DNA of 64,000 bases from Curtobacterium oceanosedimentum (GTDB lineage Bacteria; Actinomycetota; Actinomycetes; Actinomycetales; Microbacteriaceae), in contig NZ_JAIXIG010000017.1 of NCBI RefSeq assembly GCF_020297365.1, positions 1 to 64,000 of the forward strand, given 5' to 3'. The translations under genes and the position numbers were made by a program. How positions within the stretch are numbered: the first letter of the stretch is position 1; each line of letters opens with the position of its first letter. Positions 17,870 through 26,122 of the stretch are shown one piece after another. The notes beneath the pieces are model-generated. The model did not search any database and had not been told where the DNA came from. It saw only the letters and a program-made list of their open reading frames with translations.

Positions 17870-18274
17870 ATGGAGAGCAAGCGTCATGCCGAGCTGATCG
17901 CGGAGCTCGAGGCCGCCGCGTCCGAGGAGTGGGGTCCACGCGCCCTGCTCGCATGCCTGCAGAAGCTCCGCGACGGCGGTCCGACCGAGGCCGCGATCGT
18001 GGTCGTCCACGACGCCTGGGTGACCCCGGACGGCTTCCGTGTCGTCTACGGCTCCCCCTGGGGTCCCCGCGTCGGCATCATCCGCGAACGACACACCACC
18101 ATCGACTGGGTCGACGCTTACACCACCGGGGACGAGCCGACGCCGGAGGAGTTCGGCCACGAGGTGGCTGACTTCAACATCGGGGAGCCGCTCGGCAGCT
18201 ACCTGGAGATCCTCGACCACGACGCGGACGGTCTGGGCTGGTGGGGACACATCCCGTTGCGGAGGCGGGGCTGA
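17870..18274 (+). CDS. Conserved hypothetical cytoplasmic protein
   Basis: 134 residues, acidic and soluble, with no signal peptide or membrane helix. It contains ELIAELEAAASEEWGPRALLACLQKL, then several aromatic/Gly-rich strands. No family is recognised. ATG at 17870 is six bases after TACGGT (17858-17863), the leaderless arrangement. It stands alone between two minus-strand genes. Confidence 0.6.
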   Translation: MESKRHAELIAELEAAASEEWGPRALLACLQKLRDGGPTEAAIVVVHDAWVTPDGFRVVYGSPWGPRVGIIRERHTTIDWVDAYTTGDEPTPEEFGHEVADFNIGEPLGSYLEILDHDADGLGWWGHIPLRRRG

Positions 18275-18313
18275 CCATCTCGGCCGGATCCGGTCCACGG
18301 GTCCGGAGCGCGC

Positions 18314-18955
18314 TCAGGACCGGACGGCCTCGATGACGACGTTCTGCTGCGAGCGCCCGCCGTCGGGTCGTTGCAGACAGGTGATGACGACCAGTCGTCC
18401 TGGCTCGTCCTCCCAGATCGCGGATGCGTGGGCGATGTCGGGCTTGTCGATCTCCTGGGTGCCGGTGACCGTGTAGGTCGTGTCGTCGACCTGGATCTCC
18501 GCGCCGATGCCGACCTTCGATGTCCGACGGTCCACGTCGATGAGGTAGTTCCCCGGACCGGTGGCGCCGTTCCGCAGCGAGTGCATGACGACGAAGACGG
18601 TGCCCTTCCGGGCCTGCTCCGGCGGAACGCCCTCGTTGCGGACCCAGTAGGCAGAGGTGAAGCCCGGGGGTTCGATCACACCGTCCACCGCGTTCAACGC
18701 TCCCAGGGGCACGTCGAGGCCGACGGACTCCACCACGAACCGGTCGTCGCCGATGGCCGGCACGGCGGACGACTCCGAGGTCGGGGGTACGGCGTCCTCG
18801 GCCTGCACGCGGTTGCCCTGCATGTCGACGGGCCCGTTGAAGGAGCGGACGATCTCGGTCCCGGTGAGGGCGAGGGTGACGACCGCGGCGGCGCCGACGG
18901 CGAGCAGAACCCACCGTCGACGCCGCCCCGTGATGTCGGAACTAGACACTGTCAC
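18314..18955 (-). CDS. Class E/F-type sortase
   Basis: 213 residues. One N-terminal membrane helix (about 14-36) precedes a sortase beta-barrel. The catalytic residues are visible: His125 in VFVVMHSLRNG, Cys193 in VVITCLQR, and an Arg a few residues later (GGRSQQN). The barrel opening VESVGLDVPLG is typical of actinobacterial class E/F enzymes. The GTG at 18955 overlaps the end of the upstream surface-protein gene by 14 bases; a second GTG at 18949 is equally possible. Coupling with that gene suggests it is a dedicated sortase for that substrate. Confidence 0.88.
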   Translation of the reverse strand: MTVSSSDITGRRRRWVLLAVGAAAVVTLALTGTEIVRSFNGPVDMQGNRVQAEDAVPPTSESSAVPAIGDDRFVVESVGLDVPLGALNAVDGVIEPPGFTSAYWVRNEGVPPEQARKGTVFVVMHSLRNGATGPGNYLIDVDRRTSKVGIGAEIQVDDTTYTVTGTQEIDKPDIAHASAIWEDEPGRLVVITCLQRPDGGRSQQNVVIEAVRS

Positions 18956-21860
18956 CGTTCCGTCGGCGGACGAGCGCCGTGCCGAGCAGTGCCATCAGCA
19001 CGGCCAGCGCGGTGCCGGCGCCCGCGAACATCGGCCACAGCGGCGCGGCCGTGGTCCCACCGGTCGAGACGACCGGCCCGGACGGGGACGGGGTCACGGT
19101 CTGCGCGGTCACGGTCGAGTTCGTGACGCACGAGTCGTCCGTGGCGCAGACTCCGGTGCCGGGACCGGGGTCCACGACGTTGCGGAGCTGCTCGTCGCCC
19201 GGGTTCGGGTCCTTCACCGTGAACGAGTAGGTCACCGTCGTGGTGTCGCCCACCGCGAGCGGGCCGGCCCAGGTCAGGGTGTTCCCGTCGACCTTCGCAC
19301 CGTTGGTGGCGTCACCGTTGTAGGTGGCGTCGTCGGTGACCTGGGTCAGGTCGTCGGTGAACTTCGCCGGCTTCTCGGCCGTGTAGTCGACCTTGCCGGT
19401 GTTCGTGACCGTGATGGTCCACGTGACGGTCTCGCCGGGGACGACGCTGGTCTTGTCGACCGCCTTCGACACCGTGTACCCGGGGATGAGGGTCGTGGTC
19501 TGGCAGGCGCCGACGCACTCCCCGGAGTCACCGGGGACGACCGCGTTGCCGAGCACGTGGTCACCGGTGTCCGGCGTGTTCACCGTGAACGAGTACGTCA
19601 CCTTGATCGTCTCGCCGACCGCGAGCGGCCCGGCCCAGGACAGCTCGTTGCCGTCGACCTTCGCGCCGTTCGAGGCGTCCTTGTTGTACGTCGCGTCGTC
19701 GGTGACCTTCGACAGGTCGTCCGTGAACGACGCAGGCACATCGGCCGTGTACGCATCCTTGCCGGTGTTCTTCACCGTCACCGTGTAGGTCACCTTCTGG
19801 CCGGGCACCGCCGTGTCCGCGTCGACGGACTTCGTCACGGTGAACGAGCGCACCAGCGTCTCGGTCTCGCAAGCGTTCGGTGCGCAGACGCCCGGGGTGG
19901 TCACCACGTTGCCCAGGTTCTGGTCGCCGGTGAGCGGGTCGTTGACGATGAACGAGTACGTCACCGTCGTCGACTCACCGACCGCGAGCGGGCCGGACCA
20001 GGACAGCGTGGTGCCGTCCACCGTCGCACCGTTGCTGGCGTCATCGTTGTAGGTCGCGTCGTCTGCGACACCGGAGAAGTCGTCGGCGAAGGTCGCCGGG
20101 TTCTCGGCGGTGTAGTCAGCCTCGCCGGTGTTCTTCACCGTCACCGTGTAGGTGACCTTCTCACCGGGAGCGGCGCTGGTCTTGTCGACGGACTTGGCGA
20201 CGGTGAAGTCCCGAACGCGGACCGGGGGCGGCTCGCAACCCTCCGGGTCCGGCTCACAGACGCTCCCCGGCGGCGGGGTGACCACGTTGCGCAGCAGGTG
20301 GTCACCGGTGTCCGGTGTGTTGACGGTGAAGGAGTACGTCACCGTGGCAGTCGCGCCGACCGCGAGCGGACCCGCCCAGGACAACGTGTTCCCGTTGATC
20401 GTGGAGCCGGTGCTCGCGTCGTTGTTGTACGTGGCGTCGTCGGTGACCCCGGAGAAGCTGTCCGTGAAGGTGGCCGGCTTGTCAGCGGTGTAGGCGACGT
20501 TGCCGGTGTTGCGCACGGTGACCGTGTACGTCACCGTGTCCCCCGGGTTCGCGGTCTCCTTGTCGACCGTCTTCGACACTGCGAGCGAGGGGTCGGCCGC
20601 GGTGTTCGTCACGTCGCACAGGTACGGGTTGGCGCCCGGCACCCGGAACGTCCACGTGCCGGCTTCACCACCGACGGTCTGCTCGGCGCCGGTGACGGTG
20701 TCCGTGCAGACGATCGTCGGCGTGTACGCAGCGATCGTGTTCGTGGAACCAGCCGCCATCACGTCGGTGACCGTGTACGTACGGCCCTCGCTGACCGGCC
20801 ACTCCTCCTCCGACTTCGCGGTGGTGGCGGTCCCGGTCGTCGTCGCAGAGGTCAGCGTCGACGAGTCCGTGTCCCGCAGCGCGACCGTGAACTGGTCGGC
20901 CGTCGCGGCACGACCATCGACGGTCTTCTGCACGCTGATCGTCGGGATGCCCGCCGCCGAGCACCGAGCGCCGTCGTTGCCACCCGAGATCGGCCCGGTC
21001 GACAGGTCGATGGTGCTGCCGTCCTCGGGGTTGATGCGGTAGATCTCGCCTGTGGTGTTGTTCGAGAAGTACAGGAACCCTCGGGCATCCGCGTACCCTG
21101 CGCCGTAGGCGTTGTTGGCGAGATCGGGCAGGTTCGCAACCCGCGTCACCCGGTTCGCGGCGGGGTCGAACTCCACGAGCGACGGGCCCGTGCCCACCCC
21201 GTACAGAGAACCGTCGACGTAGACCCAGTCGCGCACCGAGCCGAAGCCCGCTGCTGCAGCCCCGGCAGCAGTGCCGCTGTCGACGACCTGACCGTAGGTG
21301 GGAGACCCGGCGGCGTAGTCGATCTCGTACCACTGACCGCTCGAGAGGGTGAGCCAGTAGTGCCCGTTCGGGTCGACGTCACCGACCACGAAGTTGGTGT
21401 CTGCGGGCAGACCTGCCGGCCTGTCGAGCTGCGTGAGCGTGCCGTCGGACGCGACGATGACGGGCTGACCGGTGGTGGTGTCCCATCCGTACATGTAGTT
21501 GTCGGTCTGGTTGTAGCCGGTCGCGTTGACGCCGTTCACCATCGACGCGATCTCCGTCGACTCACCGCTGACGAGGTCGACCTGGTAGATCGTGTTCGTG
21601 CCGTCACCGGGCGACTGGAACAGGTACCCGTTCGCGCTGCACGTCCATGCGGGACCATCCGCCGCAGATGCCGGCGCTGCCGGCAGCACCGTGGTGCTGA
21701 ACACGGCAGCCAGTCCAGACGTCAGCAGGGCGCCTGTGGTCAGCGCTGCGGTCGCTCGGAAGCGTCGAGATCGCGGGTGCGTTGGTGCCCCCTTCCGCGT
21801 TCCGGTGTTCTCGGCGCGGTGACGCACCCCTGGCAAGCGAAGCTTCAAGACGATCCCCAA
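18942..21860 (-). CDS. Surface protein with propeller-like domain and four DUF11 repeats
   Basis: 972 residues. A twin-Arg-rich N-terminus and signal peptide end near ASAADG (about residue 67). Residues 70-300 look like a propeller (GSVRDWVYVDGSLYGVG, NPEDGSTIDLS). After a linker come four DUF11-type repeats of about 115-120 residues (about 418-905), each with SKxVDK, GxxVTYTVTVxNTG, YTAxxPAxFTDD and LSWAGPLAVG. The tail VVSTGGTT, a hydrophobic helix and RRRNGDSV form an atypical cell-wall sorting signal. The start is uncertain: TTG at 21860 is poorly supported and GTG at 21827 is an alternative. It probably acts as a stalk-like adhesin attached by the adjacent sortase. Confidence 0.8.
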   Translation of the reverse strand: MGIVLKLRLPGVRHRAENTGTRKGAPTHPRSRRFRATAALTTGALLTSGLAAVFSTTVLPAAPASAADGPAWTCSANGYLFQSPGDGTNTIYQVDLVSGESTEIASMVNGVNATGYNQTDNYMYGWDTTTGQPVIVASDGTLTQLDRPAGLPADTNFVVGDVDPNGHYWLTLSSGQWYEIDYAAGSPTYGQVVDSGTAAGAAAAGFGSVRDWVYVDGSLYGVGTGPSLVEFDPAANRVTRVANLPDLANNAYGAGYADARGFLYFSNNTTGEIYRINPEDGSTIDLSTGPISGGNDGARCSAAGIPTISVQKTVDGRAATADQFTVALRDTDSSTLTSATTTGTATTAKSEEEWPVSEGRTYTVTDVMAAGSTNTIAAYTPTIVCTDTVTGAEQTVGGEAGTWTFRVPGANPYLCDVTNTAADPSLAVSKTVDKETANPGDTVTYTVTVRNTGNVAYTADKPATFTDSFSGVTDDATYNNDASTGSTINGNTLSWAGPLAVGATATVTYSFTVNTPDTGDHLLRNVVTPPPGSVCEPDPEGCEPPPVRVRDFTVAKSVDKTSAAPGEKVTYTVTVKNTGEADYTAENPATFADDFSGVADDATYNDDASNGATVDGTTLSWSGPLAVGESTTVTYSFIVNDPLTGDQNLGNVVTTPGVCAPNACETETLVRSFTVTKSVDADTAVPGQKVTYTVTVKNTGKDAYTADVPASFTDDLSKVTDDATYNKDASNGAKVDGNELSWAGPLAVGETIKVTYSFTVNTPDTGDHVLGNAVVPGDSGECVGACQTTTLIPGYTVSKAVDKTSVVPGETVTWTITVTNTGKVDYTAEKPAKFTDDLTQVTDDATYNGDATNGAKVDGNTLTWAGPLAVGDTTTVTYSFTVKDPNPGDEQLRNVVDPGPGTGVCATDDSCVTNSTVTAQTVTPSPSGPVVSTGGTTAAPLWPMFAGAGTALAVLMALLGTALVRRRNGDSV

Positions 21861-22106
21861 CTTTCATGCACGCACCTCGACGTGTCGGTGCTCCAACTGA
21901 TCCGGCGGACCGAAGGGACGATCCGCGGACTCAGTTTCCGGTCAGGTTGAGCGGCTTCACAGTGGATGCAGTCAAGTCAGCACGAACTGACGTTTGCCGT
22001 TGCAGGAAATGGCCGGAATTGCAGGTTCTGGTGGCAACATGCAGAACTCGTTCGCATTCCGCTGGGCATTCGTGTTACATCGGACGTCGTGGTGACATCG
22101 ACGACA

Positions 22107-22952
22107 ATGGGCGTTTCCGCGGCGGAACGCTGCAATGACTTCGGATGGCACCCGCGAGGACGAATAGATCCCCTCCTGGTCGCCGAGACCGGCGAGTACA
22201 CGCGTTTCGGTGTCGGTCACGCGTGGTCACAATCCGCCGGGTACACCCTGACCAGCGACCCGCGTCGGATCTACCTCGTCCTCACCATCGAAGGCGGTTT
22301 CGAGTTCGACGTCAGCGGCACCGTCGTCCCCACCGAGCCCGGCTCCCTGGTGCTCTTCGACGGTGAAGCACCGACCACAGCCCGCACGATCACCGACACA
22401 GCCCGCTACGTCTGGTACCTCGAGCCCACGGTCCTCAAGGAAGGAGTGTCCCGGTTCCAGTTCGGGGAACCGATCGCGACCGGCGGCTCGACCGTGCAGG
22501 CGCTCACGTCGATGACGAACACGCTCCTCGGGACCCCTGTCACCCCGGCGACCCACACCGCACGTCGGCATCTCGCACTGTCGTTCGAGCACCTCCTCGG
22601 CAGCGTCCTCGACGACACCAACGCGCGGGAGACCCGTGACGCTGCCGCGCACCGGGACAGCGCCTTCACGGCAGCGCTGGCATCGATCGAGGAACACTTC
22701 CGCGACCCGGCGTTCAGCGTCACCCGGCTCGCCGTCGACCTCGCGGTCAGCCCCCGCACGCTGCACAACACGTTCGCCAGTCTCGGTACGACACCCCGCC
22801 GCGAGATCGAGCGTCGCCGCATCACGGAAGCCAACCAGCTCGCCGACCTCGGAGCCGTCAGCCTCGCAGACCTCGCCGCCCGTTCGGGTTTCACCTCGAC
22901 CAGACAACTCACACGAGCGCTCAACCGAACCCCAGGTCAGCAGGGCCGGTAG
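22107..22952 (+). CDS. AraC-family transcriptional regulator
   Basis: 281 residues. The N-terminal half resembles a cupin-like sensor (GGFEFDVSGTVVPTEPGSLVLFDGEAP). The C-terminal domain has two helix-turn-helix units: FSVTRLAVDLAVSPRTLHNTFASLG and VSLADLAARSGFTSTRQLTRAL. The start is uncertain: ATG at 22107 is chosen, while GTG at 22089 lies seven bases after a TACATC element. The 140 bases before it are AT-richer and promoter-like. It is divergent from the DUF11 surface protein gene and may regulate it. Confidence 0.8.
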   Translation: MGVSAAERCNDFGWHPRGRIDPLLVAETGEYTRFGVGHAWSQSAGYTLTSDPRRIYLVLTIEGGFEFDVSGTVVPTEPGSLVLFDGEAPTTARTITDTARYVWYLEPTVLKEGVSRFQFGEPIATGGSTVQALTSMTNTLLGTPVTPATHTARRHLALSFEHLLGSVLDDTNARETRDAAAHRDSAFTAALASIEEHFRDPAFSVTRLAVDLAVSPRTLHNTFASLGTTPRREIERRRITEANQLADLGAVSLADLAARSGFTSTRQLTRALNRTPGQQGR

Positions 22953-23000
22953 GGCCGCGCGCCGCGCCCCGCGAGCTCGAACAACGCAGCTCGAACGACG

Positions 23001-23312
23001 TCAGCTCGACGCGACCGGCCGCACCAGCACCCGCGTCGGCGGCTCCGCCAGGAGCGCGATGAGGTCCTCGTGCCGCTGCTCGACCTCCTCGTTCGTCTCG
23101 GCGTAGTGCCGGTCGAACGAGTCCTGGTCGCGGTAGAACTCGGTGACCCAGATCACCTCGGGGTCGTCGTCGTCGCGCAGGACGATCCAGTCGACGGGAC
23201 CGTCCGGGTCGTCGACGTGGTGCACGTCCGTGAGCACCTTTGCCAGCGCGTCACCTCCGCCGGGCTGCGCGCGCATCTGCAACAGGACACCGGGCTTCGT
23301 CGTGTCGATCAC
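23001..23312 (-). CDS. ABM-domain (antibiotic biosynthesis monooxygenase-like) protein
   Basis: 103 residues, the usual size of single-domain ABM proteins. It contains GVLLQMRAQPGGGDALAKVL, then IVLRDDDDPEVIWVTEFYRDQDSFDRHY and a C-terminal RVLVRPV strand, the ferredoxin-like dimeric fold. GTG at 23312 has GGAGGAGG six bases upstream. It is divergent from a TetR regulator across two tandem TGGAA dyads. It may be a quinone- or stress-related monooxygenase; the substrate cannot be told. Confidence 0.75.
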   Translation of the reverse strand: MIDTTKPGVLLQMRAQPGGGDALAKVLTDVHHVDDPDGPVDWIVLRDDDDPEVIWVTEFYRDQDSFDRHYAETNEEVEQRHEDLIALLAEPPTRVLVRPVASS

Positions 23313-23352
23313 TGGATCCTCCTCCGTGTCGGGTGGAGCGCGGACGCTCCGT

Positions 23353-23391
23353 TGGAACGACGTTCCACGCAGAGTATGGAACGACATTCCA
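23353..23391. promoter_or_regulatory. Two tandem TetR-type operators
   Basis: TGGAACGACGTTCCA (23353-23367, perfect 6-3-6 dyad) and TGGAACGACATTCCA (23377-23391) lie 24 bases apart, between the divergent monooxygenase and TetR genes. Near-identity and position make them strong candidates for the adjacent regulator's binding sites. Confidence 0.8.
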
Positions 23392-23410
23392 GAACGTGTC
23401 AAGATGGGGC

Positions 23411-24082
23411 ATGCCCTCGGTCGAATCCCGCGCCACGCGCCGCACGGACCCGCTCTCCAGGGACCGACTGGTGCAGACGGCGATCGAGATCCTCGACACC
23501 GACGGCGAGGACGCCCTCACCTTCCGCTCGCTCGCCGCACGGCTGACGACCGGGCCAGGGGCGATCTACCACCACGTCGCGAGCAAGAGCGAGCTGCTCC
23601 GCGCGGCGACCACCGTCGTCGTCAGCAGCGCGGTGGACGGGGCTCGGACCCCCGGAGAGCCGCTGGACACGGTCCGAGCGCTGGCCCTGGCGGTCTTCGA
23701 CGCCATCGATGCCCACCCGTGGGTCGGCACGCAGCTCACCAGGGAGCCGTGGCAGCTCGCCGTCGTCCAGCTCTTCGAAGCCGTGGGCGTGTGCCTGCAG
23801 GAGTACGGGGTACCGAAGCACGCGCGGTTCGACGCGGTGTCCGCACTCGTCAACTGCGTCCTCGGATCGGCCGGGCAGTACGCCGCCGCCGCCCGGCTCC
23901 TGCCCCGCGACACGGACCGGGCCCTCGTCCTCCGCGGCATCGCCCGCGAGTGGGAGCGCCTGGACCCGTCCGACTTCCCGTTCATGCACGCCATCGCCGC
24001 CGGACTCGACGAGCACGACGACCGTGAGCAGTTCCTCGCGGGTGTCGACCTCGTCCTCGCCGGCATCCGCACCATCCGTTGA
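23411..24082 (+). CDS. TetR-family repressor
   Basis: 223 residues. The N-terminal helix-turn-helix is LTFRSLAARLTTGPGAIYHHVASKSELL, and the C-terminal part matches the TetR_C ligand/dimer region. ATG at 23411 follows CAAGAT by five bases. Two operators lie immediately upstream, so it most likely represses itself and the divergent monooxygenase until a small molecule binds. Its stop overlaps an alternative TTG start of the next gene, but the chosen start of that gene is 26 bases further on. Confidence 0.85.
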   Translation: MPSVESRATRRTDPLSRDRLVQTAIEILDTDGEDALTFRSLAARLTTGPGAIYHHVASKSELLRAATTVVVSSAVDGARTPGEPLDTVRALALAVFDAIDAHPWVGTQLTREPWQLAVVQLFEAVGVCLQEYGVPKHARFDAVSALVNCVLGSAGQYAAAARLLPRDTDRALVLRGIAREWERLDPSDFPFMHAIAAGLDEHDDREQFLAGVDLVLAGIRTIR

Positions 24083-24108
24083 TCGACCAGTCCTCCCCGA
24101 AGGTGCCG

Positions 24109-24774
24109 ATGCGCGTTCTCCTGCTCGAAGACGACGACGTCGTCCGCGGACTCGTCGCGGACGGACTCCGCCGCCAGGGCATCTCCGTCGACGAGACCAC
24201 CACCCTCGCGGACGCCGACGTCGCACTGACCGTCAATCGCTACGACTGCGTCGTCGCCGACCGCGGTCTGCCCGACGGCGACGCGGTACGGCTGGTGGCG
24301 ACCATCCGCGCCGCGGGGACGACCGTGCCGGTCCTGCTGCTGACCGCCCTCGGCACGGTGCAGGACCGCGTCGACGGCTTCGAACACGGGGCCGACGACT
24401 ACCTGCCGAAACCGTTCGCGATGTCCGAACTCGTGGTCCGGGTCCGTGCGTTGGCACGTCGCGTCCAGCCACCGCGGTCCCCGATCGTCCGCGTCGGCGA
24501 CCTCGAGCTCGACCTCGCCCGACGCCGCGTCACGCGCACCGGGGTGCTCCTCACGCTCACGGCGAAGGAGTTCGCGGTCCTCGACGTCCTCGCCGAGCGT
24601 CCGGGCGCGGTCGTCACCCGGACGGAGCTCATCGAGCGCTGCTGGGACGAGCACACCGAACCGATGTCGAACGTCGTCGACGTGCTCATCGGCCAGCTCC
24701 GACGTCGGCTCGGCACCCCGGACCCGATCGAGACGGTCCGCGGTGTCGGGTACCGCCTGCGAGAAGCCGGATGA
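24109..24774 (+). CDS. OmpR/PhoB-family response regulator
   Basis: 221 residues. The receiver has EDDD at 7-10, Asp51 in VVADRGLPDGD and the YLPKPF lysine. A winged-helix output domain (about 125-218: LTLTAKEFAVLDVLAERPGAVVTRTEL and RLGTPDPIETVRGVGYRL) follows. ATG at 24109 has GAAGG about six bases upstream. Its stop overlaps the kinase start as ATGA. The target genes are unknown; the GH26 gene downstream is one candidate. Confidence 0.88.
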   Translation: MRVLLLEDDDVVRGLVADGLRRQGISVDETTTLADADVALTVNRYDCVVADRGLPDGDAVRLVATIRAAGTTVPVLLLTALGTVQDRVDGFEHGADDYLPKPFAMSELVVRVRALARRVQPPRSPIVRVGDLELDLARRRVTRTGVLLTLTAKEFAVLDVLAERPGAVVTRTELIERCWDEHTEPMSNVVDVLIGQLRRRLGTPDPIETVRGVGYRLREAG

Positions 24775-26033
24775 GCGGGCTCCCGGCCGGTGGCGCGGCT
24801 CGCCGGCTCCGACGGACGCGTCTGCTCATGACCGTCTCGTTCGCCGCCGTCATCGCGGTGTGCCTCGCGCTCCTCGCCGCGCTCGCCCTGTCGATCGACG
24901 CCACCTCGCAGCGGCGAGCGGTCACCGACGACGTCACCGAACGCGCCGGCGGTCTCGCTCGCGCGGTGTACTTCGACGGCGGCACCCTGCACCTCGAGCC
25001 GCTGCGCGAGGACGAACTCGCGGTCGGCACGTCGTTCCTGGCGGTGTACCGGATCGACGCCTCCGGGCGCGTGACCGCGACCCCCGCGCACCTCCCCCGA
25101 TCCGCCGAGCTCCCGGCCGACCGACGCGACGCGCTGATCGACGCGGTGCTCGAGGAGCAGGGCGCATCGGACCTGCGCGGCGCCGACACCGCCGGTCGTG
25201 CCGCGTGGTGGGCTGCGGCACCCGTGTGGGACGACGACGCGATCGGCGCGGTCGTGGTCGTCGGGCAGGACGTCGCCGCGGGCACGGCCGCGCACGACCG
25301 CCTCGCCACGGGGCTCGCGATCGGTTGCCTCGTCCTGCTCGCCGCCGCCGTCGTCGCTGGCCACGTCCTGTCGGGGCGCGCCATGCGTCCGGCGGTCGCG
25401 GCACTCGACCGCCAGGAGCAGTTCCTCCGCGAGGCCGGCCACGAGCTCCGCACCCCGCTCACCGCCCTCCGGCTCTCGATCGAGGGGACGCCGACCCCGA
25501 CGTTGGCGGCCCGTGAACAGGCGTTGACGACGGTGGACCGCCTCGACCACCTGCTCGCGGCGCTCCTCACCCGAGCGCGGATCGACGCCGGCACGTTCAC
25601 ACCCGAACGCGTACCGCTCCGGCTCGACCAGATCGTCGAACAGGTCGTGGACGACGTGCGGCAGACGTCCCGCGTCCGTGTCGCCACCGAGCCGACCGTC
25701 GTCGTGGGTGATCCGGTCCTGCTCGCCCAGGCCGTCCGGAACCTCGTCGACAACGCGGAACGGCACGCGCGCGAACGCGTTCTCGTCACGGTCGAGCCGC
25801 ACCAGGTCCGTGTCGTCGACGACGGCCCGGGGGTTCCGGCCGACCGGCGCGAGCACGTCCTGCGACGAGGCACGACCGGCACCGGCACGAGCACGAGCAC
25901 GGGGACGGGGACGGGGACCGGCCTCGCCATCGTCGCGTGGGTCGCAGAACTGCACGGAGGCACGGTCCGGCTCGACGACGCCCCCGGCGGCGGGCTCGTG
26001 GTGACGGTGACCCTGCCCGCTCCGACGGCCTGA
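24771..26033 (+). CDS. Two-component sensor histidine kinase with repeat-expanded ATP lid
   Basis: 420 residues. Membrane helices lie at about 18-40 and 183-203 with an extracytoplasmic loop between them. The phospho-acceptor block is AGHELRTPLTALRLS (His224). ATPase motifs are NLVDNAERHA, DDGPGVP and GTGLAIV. Between DDGPGVP and GTGLAIV the lid has a GT/ST dipeptide run encoded by six-base DNA repeats (25884-25919). ATG at 24771 overlaps the regulator stop. It is the evident partner of the regulator just upstream. Confidence 0.87.
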   Translation: MSGLPAGGAARRLRRTRLLMTVSFAAVIAVCLALLAALALSIDATSQRRAVTDDVTERAGGLARAVYFDGGTLHLEPLREDELAVGTSFLAVYRIDASGRVTATPAHLPRSAELPADRRDALIDAVLEEQGASDLRGADTAGRAAWWAAAPVWDDDAIGAVVVVGQDVAAGTAAHDRLATGLAIGCLVLLAAAVVAGHVLSGRAMRPAVAALDRQEQFLREAGHELRTPLTALRLSIEGTPTPTLAAREQALTTVDRLDHLLAALLTRARIDAGTFTPERVPLRLDQIVEQVVDDVRQTSRVRVATEPTVVVGDPVLLAQAVRNLVDNAERHARERVLVTVEPHQVRVVDDGPGVPADRREHVLRRGTTGTGTSTSTGTGTGTGLAIVAWVAELHGGTVRLDDAPGGGLVVTVTLPAPTA

Positions 26034-26122
26034 GACAGCGCCCGACCGGCGCTTCATCATCGGCTCATGTCCGTTCTGTGAGGCTGCGACCGACCACCGC
26101 CCCTCCCGGAAGCAGGACCCAC

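Noticed and set aside
18657-21950. A plus-strand open frame of over 1000 codons opposite the DUF11 protein
   Set aside because: It is Arg/Val/Gly-rich shadow sequence of a GC-rich gene; the minus strand carries a signal peptide, four repeats and a sorting tail.
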